NCBI GenBank assembly: GCA_038748775.1
Contig: JBCDIT010000007.1
Span: 62,001 to 126,000, forward strand
Reading direction: 5' to 3'
DNA length: 64,000 nucleotides
Source: DAIQNV01 sp038748775
GTDB lineage: Bacteria > Planctomycetota > Phycisphaerae > Phycisphaerales > UBA1924
A program made the position numbers and the translations under genes. The notes under the pieces were generated by a model that was not told the origin of the DNA, did no database searches, and saw nothing but the letters and a program-made list of their open reading frames with translations. Below, one piece after another: positions 31,292 to 39,440 of this stretch (positions are counted from its first letter, which is position 1; the number at the start of each line of letters is the position of its first letter).

Positions 31292-32251
31292 ATGAGCGAT
31301 TTGATGCGTGCGTTGTTGGTTGTTGGGGCCGCGGGTTCGATTGCGAGCGCCGGAGTGTCGATCGTCGATGGTTTCGGGGATGGTGATCGCGACAACGACG
31401 GCGTGCTCGAGGGTGCCGTCAACGACGCGTCGGACACTGGTATCCAGTGGTACGGCATCGGCGGCGCCACCAGCGGCGGCGATCCCAAGCCCGGGCTGAC
31501 GGTTGAGGACGATGCCGCCGGCCTCGGCTCCGGCAACGCTCTCTTCGGCCAGGCACGCGGGGGCGGCTCGGAGCTCGCCGGTTTCTTCGGGCAGCGCGTC
31601 AGCCTCGGACAGAACGTCGGCGACAAGATGATTCTGAGCTTCGACGTACGCCTCGACACGACCCGCGAACCGCTCGACGAATTGACGAGCAGCGCCGAGC
31701 TCCGCTTTGGTCTCTACACCGACAACGACGGTGAAATCGGCAACGGCGGCTGGGGCACCAGCGATGGCGACTTTGACAACAACAACCCGGGCGTCCGGGG
31801 CGACTCGGGCTTCCTGTTCCGCTTGGGCATCGGCGAGACGCAGCCGGCGACGCCGCAGGGACGCATCGTGTACGAGCGCGAGGACGCTTCCCAGATCCTC
31901 GGCGGCAGCGGCGACGAAACCATCAAGGTGCAGGACGACTTCGCCGGGATCTACGACGACCTCGCGCACAGCATCGAAGTCACGTTCGAGCGCATCGACG
32001 CCGCGCCGGGCGAGGACTTGCTGATCACGGTTACGCTCGACGGCGTGTCGTTCAGCGACACAACCGCGAACGAGAACCTGCCGATGCTCTTGGATCTCGC
32101 GTCGTTCGACTACTTCGCGCTGACGACCAACCAGGACCAGGATTGGGCCCTCGACAACTTCTCGCTGCGGACGGTTGCGATCCCGGCTCCCGGCGCCGTC
32201 GGTTTGATCGGGCTCTCCGGAGTTGTGGTTGGGGCGCGTCGTCGCCGGTGA
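31292..32251 (+). CDS. Secreted protein with PAPGA...RRRR sorting tail
   Basis: A 319-residue exported protein. The ATG at 31292 follows AGGAGAG at 31278-31284; a frame 12 codons longer was rejected. Signal peptide residues 1-~20 (RALLVVGAAGSIASAG). The mature part is Asp/Gly-rich with beta-sandwich character (DGFGDGDRDNDG, MILSFDVRLDTT, YFALTTNQDQDWALDNFSL), like lectin-type or exported PEP-CTERM proteins. The C-terminus is a PEP-CTERM-like signal: IPAPGAVGLIGLSGVVVG then RRRR. Such tails are thought to direct sorting or anchoring at the envelope in this phylum. Specific role unknown. Confidence 0.85.
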   Translation: MSDLMRALLVVGAAGSIASAGVSIVDGFGDGDRDNDGVLEGAVNDASDTGIQWYGIGGATSGGDPKPGLTVEDDAAGLGSGNALFGQARGGGSELAGFFGQRVSLGQNVGDKMILSFDVRLDTTREPLDELTSSAELRFGLYTDNDGEIGNGGWGTSDGDFDNNNPGVRGDSGFLFRLGIGETQPATPQGRIVYEREDASQILGGSGDETIKVQDDFAGIYDDLAHSIEVTFERIDAAPGEDLLITVTLDGVSFSDTTANENLPMLLDLASFDYFALTTNQDQDWALDNFSLRTVAIPAPGAVGLIGLSGVVVGARRRR

Positions 32252-32276
32252 TCTCGGGGCGCGGTATACCGCGTTT

Positions 32277-32912
32277 ATGAACATCGTTGTCCTCGGGGCG
32301 TCCGGCCGGACCGGCCAGTGGGTGACGCAGGTCGCTTCAGAGCGTGGGCACCACGTCCGCGCCGTCGCGCGCGAGCGATCGGTCGCCAAGGTGGTCGCGG
32401 CCGACGAGGTCATCACCGCGGACGTCCTTCGTCCCGACGAGGTGTCGCGCGTCGCGGATGATCAGGACGCGGTCATCTCGACGCTCGGTCTGAATCGCGC
32501 CGGGTTGAACCCTTGGTCGCGTTTGCTGTCTCCTCCGGATGTTGTGGCGCGCGTGGTATCGGCACTCTCGGCCCGGTGCGCCGGGCGGGGCTCGCCTCGC
32601 GTGATCTGGATGAGCGCCGGCGGCGCCGGCGAGAGCCTGCAGGCGGCGAGCTTCGCGATTCGACGGCTGATCCGGGCTGGGAACGTCGGCGTGGCGTACA
32701 AGGACCTCGACGAAGCGGAACCGGTCGCCGCGGCTGCCGGTTTCATCGCGGCCAGGCCTGTGACGCTGCTCAACGGGGCTTCTTCGAGGCCAGCGAAGCC
32801 CTTGAAGAGCTATGGGCTGCTTTCAACGGTGCGTCGGAGCGCCGTGGCTCGGTGGATGATCGAGGCCGCGGAGGCGGAGGGCGAGCCCGAACGCCCCATG
32901 CTTCTCGGGTAG
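32277..32912 (+). CDS. NAD(P)-binding SDR-like oxidoreductase/NmrA-type protein
   Basis: A 211-residue atypical short-chain dehydrogenase fold. It begins NIVVLGASGRTGQWV with the GxxGxxG nucleotide loop, and has HVRAVAR, VITADVLRP and a VIWMSAGGAGES strand-turn. These mark the NAD(P)H-binding (YwnB/BlvrB-like) group, which includes flavin or biliverdin reductases and NmrA-like sensors; substrate unknown. No SD site, but TATACC at 32265-32270 is six nt before the ATG, consistent with a leaderless transcript, although the previous gene ends only 25 nt upstream. Confidence 0.85.
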   Translation: MNIVVLGASGRTGQWVTQVASERGHHVRAVARERSVAKVVAADEVITADVLRPDEVSRVADDQDAVISTLGLNRAGLNPWSRLLSPPDVVARVVSALSARCAGRGSPRVIWMSAGGAGESLQAASFAIRRLIRAGNVGVAYKDLDEAEPVAAAAGFIAARPVTLLNGASSRPAKPLKSYGLLSTVRRSAVARWMIEAAEAEGEPERPMLLG

Positions 32913-32993
32913 GGCGTCGAACCCGAGGTTGGCGAGCGGGAGGGATGGGGTCTACCATCCCGGTCCAGGGCTTGCGCCTTGGAGACAACCTGA

Positions 32994-33068
32994 CGGGGTG
33001 TAGCGCAGCTTGGTTAGCGCGCTTGACTGGGGGTCAAGAGGTCGGGAGTTCGAATCTCCCCACCCCGA
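32994..33068 (+). tRNA. tRNA-Pro (GGG)
   Basis: A cloverleaf folds with acceptor arms CGGGGTG and CACCCCG, discriminator A, a D arm with GGTTAGCG, anticodon stem CTTGA/TCAAG with loop CTGGGGG (anticodon GGG, reading CCC/CCU), and T arm GGGAG-TTCGAAT-CTCCC. The 3' CCA is not encoded. A Roco-type gene starts 56 nt downstream. Confidence 0.95.
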
Positions 33069-33124
33069 TTCTGAGCGGCCATCGGCCAGATGTGTGCGGG
33101 TCTCGTACGCGTTAGCCTGGGTTC

Positions 33125-35866
33125 ATGGCCGGTACTCCGAATGACATTGCATTGGAGCGGATCCGAGAGGCGAAGGCGACCGGGTCGTCGGTGCTCGATC
33201 TGTCGGGCCTGGGGCTCGAGTCCGTTCCTGCTGGGCTTGGCTCGTTGACGTCGTTGACGGAGCTGAATCTCAACGATAACCAACTGAGTTTGGTTCCCGC
33301 TGAGCTTGGGTCGTTGACGTCGTTGAGGGGGCTGCGTCTCGCAAGCAACCAGCTGAGTTCGGTTCCTGCTGAGCTTGGCTCGTTGACGTCGTTGACGGCG
33401 CTGGATCTGTCCAAAAACCAACTGCGTTCGGTTCCTGCTGAGCTTGGCTCGTTGACGTCGTTGACGGCGCTGGATCTGTCCAAAAACCAGCTGCGTTCGG
33501 TTCCTGCTGAGCTTGGCTCGTTGACGTCGTTGACGACGCTGGATCTGTCCAAAAACCAACTGTGTTCGGTTCCTGCTGAGCTTGCGTCGTTGACGTCGTT
33601 GCTGGAACTGCGTCTCTACTTCAACCAGCTGAGTTCGCTTCCCGCTGCACTTGGCTCGTTAGCGTCGTTGAGGGCATTGTATCTCTTCAACAACGAGCTG
33701 AGTTCGGTTCCTGCTGAACTTGGCTCGTTGACGTCGTTGAAGGTGCTGGATCTCTCCGGCAACAAGCTGAGTTCGATTCCTGCCGAGCTTGGGTCGTTGA
33801 CTTCGCTGAAAACGCTGGATCTCGTCGGCAACCCACAGCTTGGGTTGTCCCCGCAGATCCTCCGGTCATCACCTCGTGCGATCCTCGACGCCTACTTCGG
33901 GAGCCTTGGGAAGGACTCGCGCCCGCTGAACGAGGTGAAGCTCATCGTCGTTGGGCGCGGGGCGGCGGGGAAGACGAGCCTCGTCCGGGCGCTGCGGGGT
34001 GAGCCGTTTGAGCCGGAAGAGGAGAGGACGTCGGGGATCGCGCTCTCCGACTGGGAGATGGAGTGCAAAAAAAGTCCGGTCACGGCTCACGTGTGGGACT
34101 TCGCCGGTCAGGTGATCACCCACTCGCTCCACCAGTTCTTCTTCAGCGTCCGGAGCGTGTACATCCTGGCGCTGACGGGTCGCGAGAACAGCGAACGCGA
34201 GGACGCGGAGTATTGGCTCCGGCTCATCCGGGCGTTCGGGACCGACGCCGACGGGAACGGTCCGCCGGTGATCGTGGCGCTCAACAAGTGGGACGTCGAC
34301 GGGTGTCAGCCCAAGCTTGATCGGGGGGCGATCCAGGAGCGGTACCCGTTCATCCGTGGCTTCGCCGAGACCGACTGCAAGACCGAACGTGGCATCGAGA
34401 AGCTCCGCAAGGCGCTCGCGAAGGAAGTGGACGGCTTGCCCTACGTCCGCGAGAAGTTCAACGGGACGTGGGACAGCGTGCGCCGGTCGCTCGAGCCAAC
34501 TCCTGGATCCAAGTCGTACATGACGTTCGATCAGTTCAGGAAGCGGTGCGCTGAGCACGGCGTGACCGACGAGGACGAGCAGGACTCGCTGGCGGAGGTT
34601 CTCCACAACCTCGGGATCGCCCTGAACTATCGGAGCTTCGGAGAGGACGTAGGTTCGGGGCGGCACGCTCGCTTGCGCGAGGCGACGGTCCTCAGGCCCC
34701 ATTGGCTCACGGACAACGTGTACAAGATCGTTCGGAAGGCCGAAGCCGAGAGCGGGATCCTCGACAGCGAAGGCGTCAAGAAGGTGCTGTACCAGCGGGT
34801 GAGAAAGCCTGAGATGCGCGAGTACCTGATGCGCCTTATGGAGCTCTTCGAGATCGCGTACGCGGCGCCGGGCGTGCAGGGGCGGTGGGTGGTGCCTCAG
34901 GCGTTGGCCGACGTTCAGCCGAAGGGTGTAGAACTGTTCGCGAAGGAGCCCGATGCGACGCGGCTTCGCTACTCGTATCAGGCCCTTCCCGAGGGATTGG
35001 TCGCCCGGGCGATCGTTCGCCTGCACGACCTCATCGAGAAGAAGAAGCAGTGGGCGAGCGGCGCGATCTTCGAGCGCGAAGGGGCGAGGGCGTTGCTCCG
35101 CACCGAGCCTCAGGACCGACAGGTGATGCTGACGGTGACCGGGCCCGAAGACGCCAGGCGGCAGCTCGCGGGGCTGTGTCGCGACGAGATGCGATCGATC
35201 CACGCCGAGATCCCCGGGCTCGACCCGACCGAGGAGGCTCAGGAAGAGGGCGAGTGGGTGCGGACGTCGACACTGGAATTCGACGAGAAGGAGGGACGTA
35301 ATACCGGGATCGCGACGAAGAGCCGCGGGACGATTCCGATCGACCCTCGCCGCGTGAACAACAAGTTTTCCGTTGAGGCGGCGAGGACGGACGCGTTTTG
35401 GAAGCCCCGCGTGTTTATCTGCTACTCGAAGGAGAACATCGATCAGCGGAAGAAGCTTGAGCAGCGGCTCAAGATTCTGCGGAATGACGGCAAGCTCGCC
35501 GAGCACTGGCATGATCGCATGATCGACCCGGGTGATCGCTGGGATAAGGCCATCAAGAGCGGCCTGGACGAGTCGGACATCTTCATCGTGCTCACGACGG
35601 ACGCATTGCTCGCGACGGACTACGTGACGGAGATCGAGATTCCCCGGGCGATCGAGTTGGAGGGCGAAGGCAAGCTCGTGATCGTCTCGGTGATCTTGCA
35701 GGACGGGCTTTGGTCAACGAGCGAACTCGCGTCGCGCCAGGTGCTTCCTGAGAAGGGGAAGGCTCTGAACGAGTGGAACCCGCGGTCGGCGGGGTGGAAG
35801 AGCATCTCCGCCGGGATCTCCAGAGTTGCTGATTCGTTGATAGAGGCCCGAAAGAACAAGCACTGA
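33125..35866 (+). CDS. LRR-Roc-COR-TIR protein (bacterial Roco GTPase)
   Basis: A 913-residue multidomain protein. Residues ~18-250 are nine to ten 23-residue leucine-rich repeats with core LDLSxNQL and SVPAELGSLTS. Residues ~267-440 are a Roc GTPase: P-loop GRGAAGKTS near 276-284, switch II WDFAGQ near 322, and base-recognition NKWD near 386. Residues ~450-720 are the COR dimerisation region. Residues ~757-905 are a TIR domain starting RVFICYSKEN and including DRWDKAIKSGLDESDIFIVLTT and a DYVTEIEIPRA stretch whose glutamate sits where TIR NADases carry the catalytic Glu. It probably signals on GTP binding; a cell-suicide or defence role is inferred. TAGCCT lies six nt before the ATG. Confidence 0.92.
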   Translation: MAGTPNDIALERIREAKATGSSVLDLSGLGLESVPAGLGSLTSLTELNLNDNQLSLVPAELGSLTSLRGLRLASNQLSSVPAELGSLTSLTALDLSKNQLRSVPAELGSLTSLTALDLSKNQLRSVPAELGSLTSLTTLDLSKNQLCSVPAELASLTSLLELRLYFNQLSSLPAALGSLASLRALYLFNNELSSVPAELGSLTSLKVLDLSGNKLSSIPAELGSLTSLKTLDLVGNPQLGLSPQILRSSPRAILDAYFGSLGKDSRPLNEVKLIVVGRGAAGKTSLVRALRGEPFEPEEERTSGIALSDWEMECKKSPVTAHVWDFAGQVITHSLHQFFFSVRSVYILALTGRENSEREDAEYWLRLIRAFGTDADGNGPPVIVALNKWDVDGCQPKLDRGAIQERYPFIRGFAETDCKTERGIEKLRKALAKEVDGLPYVREKFNGTWDSVRRSLEPTPGSKSYMTFDQFRKRCAEHGVTDEDEQDSLAEVLHNLGIALNYRSFGEDVGSGRHARLREATVLRPHWLTDNVYKIVRKAEAESGILDSEGVKKVLYQRVRKPEMREYLMRLMELFEIAYAAPGVQGRWVVPQALADVQPKGVELFAKEPDATRLRYSYQALPEGLVARAIVRLHDLIEKKKQWASGAIFEREGARALLRTEPQDRQVMLTVTGPEDARRQLAGLCRDEMRSIHAEIPGLDPTEEAQEEGEWVRTSTLEFDEKEGRNTGIATKSRGTIPIDPRRVNNKFSVEAARTDAFWKPRVFICYSKENIDQRKKLEQRLKILRNDGKLAEHWHDRMIDPGDRWDKAIKSGLDESDIFIVLTTDALLATDYVTEIEIPRAIELEGEGKLVIVSVILQDGLWSTSELASRQVLPEKGKALNEWNPRSAGWKSISAGISRVADSLIEARKNKH
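33392..33598 (+). repeat. Three tandem 69-bp LRR-coding repeats
   Basis: Copies at 33392-33460, 33461-33529 and 33530-33598, each coding one 23-residue leucine-rich repeat. The first two differ at one base only (68 of 69), the third at about four. Neighbouring repeats are more diverged. This indicates recent unit duplication within the Roco gene. Confidence 0.85.
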
Positions 35867-35912
35867 GTCGGCGAGGGCGGCACCCCACGCCCCTTTCTGG
35901 TATGAACGTTTG

Positions 35913-36824
35913 ATGAAGTCCAGAGTGAAGTGGATGCTGGTTGCCGGTGTCGCCGCCGGCGGGGCGTGCGCGTACATCGCGCTGAACACACGGCTCGGCG
36001 TCCACCTTGTGCTCGATGTCCTTTCGGAGATCGGGAGTCCCAAGGAAAGACAGACCGAAGCGAGCGAAGGCCCGCTCCGGCTCACGGCGACGCTCGCGCC
36101 GATCGACAAGATCCAATTGCCGGCGTCCATCGAGCAGCCCTCTGGCATCAAGCACCGCAACGAGGCGGTGTATATCTCCACCGATCAAACAGAGATCTTT
36201 AAGCTGGACGCCAATTTCCAGAACGGCTCCGAGCGGGTCTACTTGCTTGGTGGGCCTTTGCTCTTCAAGCAAGGGTCGCTCGAGGGCATCGAGGTTCGCG
36301 GCGATCAACTCGTGGGCATCGGTGAGTTCGGTTCCTTGCCGACATGGGTCGAAGGTGGCCAGGCTGAATGGACCCGTGGTGCGGACATCGAGCTGCCGTC
36401 CCAGACTGCTGACGTGGAGTTTTCTGGGGTCGTCGATACACCATCTGGCCGCTTCGCAACGTCTGAGGACCAACTCGCGATCTTCAATCTCGATGATGGT
36501 TCGGTGCATGCGATCGACTTTGCAGGGGTCTTGAGGGAGAGCGCCGACCCGTCCGTGTTGGCGTTGTCCGGGATCGCTCACTCAACGGGACGGTTCTACG
36601 TGCTCTCGGAGAGTTACACGTCGGTGCTGGTTGTCGATGCGGCGACCTTTAAGGTGCAGCACGTCTTCGGCATCGAGCCATGCGCTGCAGCCGATCTCTC
36701 GGTTTACGAAGGCAAGTGCTACGTGGTGATCGACCACAACTACGACGAGCCGGTGGAGCCCGTCCACGTGTACGACCTTGAGGCTGCGGTCAAGGCCGCG
36801 GAAGAAGACGGTCAGAATGCGTAG
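35913..36824 (+). CDS. Membrane-anchored propeller-like protein, possibly SdiA-regulated/YjiK type
   Basis: A 303-residue protein with an N-terminal signal anchor (WMLVAGVAAGGACAYIAL). The rest consists of short beta-rich units such as PSGIKHRNEAVYISTD, LEGIEVRGDQLVGIGE, LSGIAHSTGRFYVLSESY and LVVDAATFKVQHVFG. This pattern of Gly-Ile then a value comparison is like the SdiA-regulated (YjiK) beta-propeller family, although the match is loose. Location is probably periplasmic. No SD; TATGAA at 35901-35906 is six nt before the ATG. It lies 46 nt after the Roco gene, with no sign of shared function. Confidence 0.6.
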   Translation: MKSRVKWMLVAGVAAGGACAYIALNTRLGVHLVLDVLSEIGSPKERQTEASEGPLRLTATLAPIDKIQLPASIEQPSGIKHRNEAVYISTDQTEIFKLDANFQNGSERVYLLGGPLLFKQGSLEGIEVRGDQLVGIGEFGSLPTWVEGGQAEWTRGADIELPSQTADVEFSGVVDTPSGRFATSEDQLAIFNLDDGSVHAIDFAGVLRESADPSVLALSGIAHSTGRFYVLSESYTSVLVVDAATFKVQHVFGIEPCAAADLSVYEGKCYVVIDHNYDEPVEPVHVYDLEAAVKAAEEDGQNA

Positions 36825-37175
36825 CTGACCGTAGAAGGTCGAGGTGATTCAACCAGATCACGAGGCGCAAGCGCCGGCCCAGAGGTTCGGTTCGGGCGAT
36901 GGGAACCGTTTTCAAGCGGTTTCTTTCGCGTCTTTGTCTCCAGGGCTTGCCCCAAGCCGACGGCCAGCGAATCATCCCGGTTCACGCCGGTGGCCTCGCC
37001 CGTCCGACCGATACGACGGGGACACGAGAATCTGCTGGCAGCGTCTCACGGCGGACTCGTGAGGCGTTCGCATAGCAGGCCACTCCAGCACCAATTGAGA
37101 TTGGTTCCGGGTCGCCCATACGCGCACCACATGCCGTCCCTCTGCGGGTCGGGCGCGGTGCTGGAGATCGCTCTG
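36825..37175. other. 351-nt gap ahead of the DEAD-box helicase gene
   Basis: No gene is supported. Early in the gap AACCG...CGGTT (about 36906-36923) forms a weak five-base hairpin followed by TTTCTTT and could end the preceding transcript. Inverted repeat CTCACG (37045-37050) and CGTGAG (37058-37063) lies in what would be the helicase leader. Long leaders are usual for cold-induced DEAD-box helicases in other bacteria, but no cold box was recognised. Confidence 0.45.
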
Positions 37176-38678
37176 TTGAAGTTTGAAGATCTGAACCTGT
37201 CCCCCCGCCTCCTTGAGACCCTCGTTGCCGAGGGGTACGAGACGCCGACGCCGATCCAGGCCCGGGCGATCCCGCCCGCGCTCGAGGGTCGCGACGTGCT
37301 CGGGTGCGCCCAGACCGGGACGGGGAAGACGGCCGCGTTTGGCTTGCCCCTGATCGACCGGCTGGTTTCTGAGCGTCCCAATACCAAGCAGAAGCGCGGT
37401 GCTCGGGCCCTCGTGCTCGCGCCGACGCGCGAACTCGCTTCTCAGATCGAGGACGCGATGCGCACGTACGGGCGCGGCACCGGCCTGCGCGCGGTTGTGA
37501 TTTACGGGGGCGTGAAGCAGTCGGGCCAGGTCCGCCAGCTTCGTGCCGGCGTCGACGTCATTGTCGCGACGCCCGGGCGCCTGCTTGATCTGATCGATCA
37601 GGGCCACGTCGATCTCGGGTCGATCGAGGTCTTCGTTCTCGATGAAGCCGACCGCATGCTCGACATGGGGTTCATCGATCCGATCCGCAAGATTGGCCGT
37701 CAGCTTCCCGACGGGTGTCAGACGCTGTTCTTCAGCGCGACGATGCCCCCGAAGATCCGTGAACTCGCCGATTCGATGCTCTACGAGCCGGTTTCGGTGG
37801 CCGTGAACGCGGTGGCGTCCGCGGCTCCCCTGATCGAGCAGAGCTTGTACCACGTCGCCGGTGAGAACAAGCCAGGGCTGCTGACCCACCTTTTGCAAGA
37901 CGCCAAGGTCGAGCGGGCGGTCGTCTTCACGCGCACAAAGTACGGCGCCGACAAGCTCACCAAGACGCTCACGAGAGCGAACGTATCCGCCGGGGCCATT
38001 CACGGCAACAAGACGCAGAGCCAGCGCGAGCGAGCCCTCGATGCGTTCCGGGCGGGACGGGCTCGCGTGCTCGTGGCGACCGATGTTGCGGCGCGCGGGC
38101 TGGACGTCGACGGGATCACGCACGTCTTCAACTTCAACCTGCCCAACGAGCCGGAGGCCTACGTGCACCGGATCGGTCGGACGGGGCGCGCGGGCGAGAC
38201 CGGGATGGCCGTGTCGTTCTGCGCGAAGGACGAGCGTGGGTACCTCAGGGCGATCGAGCGGCTCATCGATGACCGCATCGACACCGTCCGTGTGCCGGAG
38301 ATGCTGGGCGTTGAAGACGAGACGCCGGCGCTGACACAAAAGAAGGCACCGAGGACACGCGACGGCGCCGAGCGGAAGGGTCGCAAGCCGCGGCGGAAGA
38401 GCGGCGGTGGGCCCGTCGGCGACGTCGGCGCGTCCAAGACCCGTCGTCGTGCTGGAACGAACACCGGCTCGAAGCGAGGAGCCAAGGCGGATGCCGGCGA
38501 GGACAAGACTCGCCGCAAGGGCGGGGCACGTTCAAACTCCAAGGCCGCGTCGAAGCCGGTATCCAAGAAGAGTCGCCGAAAGTCAAGCGGTGCGTCAGGT
38601 GAGGGCGCGACGCGACCTGGCGTGGGTGCAGGCGGCCGTGGACACGGCCCTCGGCGGGCATCTGCTCGCTCGGCCTGA
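37176..38678 (+). CDS. DEAD-box ATP-dependent RNA helicase, RhlE-like
   Basis: A roughly 500-residue helicase. Motifs in order: Q motif FEDLNLSPRLL...PTPIQ, Walker A AQTGTGKT near 44, PTRELASQI, VATPGRLLDLI, LDEADRMLDMGF near 154, SATM near 187, VFTRTKYGADKL, ATDVAARGLDVDGI and HRIGRTGR near 330. A basic, low-complexity tail of about 115 residues (Lys/Arg/Gly/Ser) follows and probably binds RNA. It remodels RNA in ribosome assembly or decay. Start choice: TTG 37176 has GGAG nine nt upstream and gives the normal LKFEDL start. ATG 37131 or a longer frame to 36990 are possible. Confidence 0.93.
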   Translation: MKFEDLNLSPRLLETLVAEGYETPTPIQARAIPPALEGRDVLGCAQTGTGKTAAFGLPLIDRLVSERPNTKQKRGARALVLAPTRELASQIEDAMRTYGRGTGLRAVVIYGGVKQSGQVRQLRAGVDVIVATPGRLLDLIDQGHVDLGSIEVFVLDEADRMLDMGFIDPIRKIGRQLPDGCQTLFFSATMPPKIRELADSMLYEPVSVAVNAVASAAPLIEQSLYHVAGENKPGLLTHLLQDAKVERAVVFTRTKYGADKLTKTLTRANVSAGAIHGNKTQSQRERALDAFRAGRARVLVATDVAARGLDVDGITHVFNFNLPNEPEAYVHRIGRTGRAGETGMAVSFCAKDERGYLRAIERLIDDRIDTVRVPEMLGVEDETPALTQKKAPRTRDGAERKGRKPRRKSGGGPVGDVGASKTRRRAGTNTGSKRGAKADAGEDKTRRKGGARSNSKAASKPVSKKSRRKSSGASGEGATRPGVGAGGRGHGPRRASARSA

Positions 38679-38722
38679 CGAAACTTTGTCGAGTACTTTC
38701 GGAACCGGATCGGCGGGGAAGT

Positions 38723-39155
38723 TCACTCGCCGTGGAGATTCAGTGCCCCGGCGCTTCTGGAGTCGAGTGGCTTGGTGAGGCCGATTTCACGTTCCGCGAG
38801 GAGATAGGCCACAATGGCCCATTGGTCATCGTTGCTGAGTGCGGCCCGCGTCTCGGCGTCCGGCGGCATTGCGACGTGTGTAGTCGGCGAGTTCCTTCGC
38901 AGTCCCGAAGCCTTGGAGCGTGCGTCGCCCCACGAGATCGATGAAGCCGGACCCGCGGCCCGCAACGCCGTGGCACTGCGCGCAGTGTGTCGCGAAGAGA
39001 CCGGCGCCGTGCATTTGTTGATCTGCGACCGTCAGGATCACTGAATCCGTGTGATCGTCGCCGTGGTTCTCGGCTGGCTCGTGAGCTCGGCAGCCGTGAC
39101 ACGCTGCAAGAACGCCGATGCTGGCAAATGCCGCGATAGCAGTGTCAGCGTGCAA
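38723..39155 (-). pseudogene. Frameshifted c-type cytochrome lipoprotein
   Basis: Two overlapping minus-strand frames together make one cytochrome c. The first (39155 down to 38826) has a lipoprotein signal ending GVLAAC, then GLFATHCAQCHG with the CxxCH haem-binding motif and FGTAKELADYTRRN. It then runs into unrelated sequence and a stop. The second frame continues from about 38869 with MPPDAETRAALSNDDQWAIVAYLLA, which supplies the axial Met and the C-terminal helix. Joining them at 38867-38870 restores a normal single-haem protein of about 140 residues. The join needs a 2-base insertion (or 1-base deletion), so either the gene is broken or the assembly has an error there. Confidence 0.8.
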
Positions 39156-39440
39156 GAAGTTTCCTTCCGGTCGTGGTTTCGGGGCGGCCGGTCGTTCGCA
39201 GCTTACGTGGTCCGGTATCGCCGCTTTCGACGGCGCTCAGTCGATTGATTTGATTTTGTTCGGAGTGGACAGCGGGTGTGTATTGAACAGTTCGGTCATG
39301 GCAAGCGTTTTCTTAGAAAAAGAGATCGGAAAGCCGGTGGTGACGTCTTGTTCGTCTTCGGACTTACCACTACATTCTTTATGGAGGCCCGGAGAAAGCC
39401 TCTGTAGTCGGCCGCTTGACGGCCAGAAGGAGAAAAAGGG
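39156..39440. other. 285-nt leader/intergenic region before the sorting-tail protein
   Basis: It is AT-richer than its surroundings. Besides the promoter candidate at 39348-39376, two small hairpins lie in the expected leader: GAGGC/GCCTC (about 39384-39402) and GGCCG-CTTGA-CGGCC (about 39409-39424), the second just before the ribosome binding site. No supportable gene. Confidence 0.45.
39348..39376 (+). promoter_or_regulatory. Candidate sigma-70-type promoter
   Basis: TTGTTC at 39348-39353 and TACATT at 39371-39376 are separated by exactly 17 bases, giving a start of transcription near 39383 and a leader of about 58 nt to the ATG at 39441. Confidence 0.5.

Noticed and set aside
33014..33559. 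Minus-strand frame of 181 codons with repeated VFGQIQRRQRRQRAKL-type units
   Set aside because: It is the antisense shadow of the LRR-coding repeats of the Roco gene; the periodicity comes from the 69-bp units.
33392..33598. Direct repeats that could suggest a CRISPR array
   Set aside because: The units are adjacent, in frame and code leucine-rich repeats. There are no unique spacers.
32994..35866. A tRNA-borne mobile island with integrase
   Set aside because: No integrase, direct repeat of the tRNA 3' end or other mobility gene was found downstream within the window.
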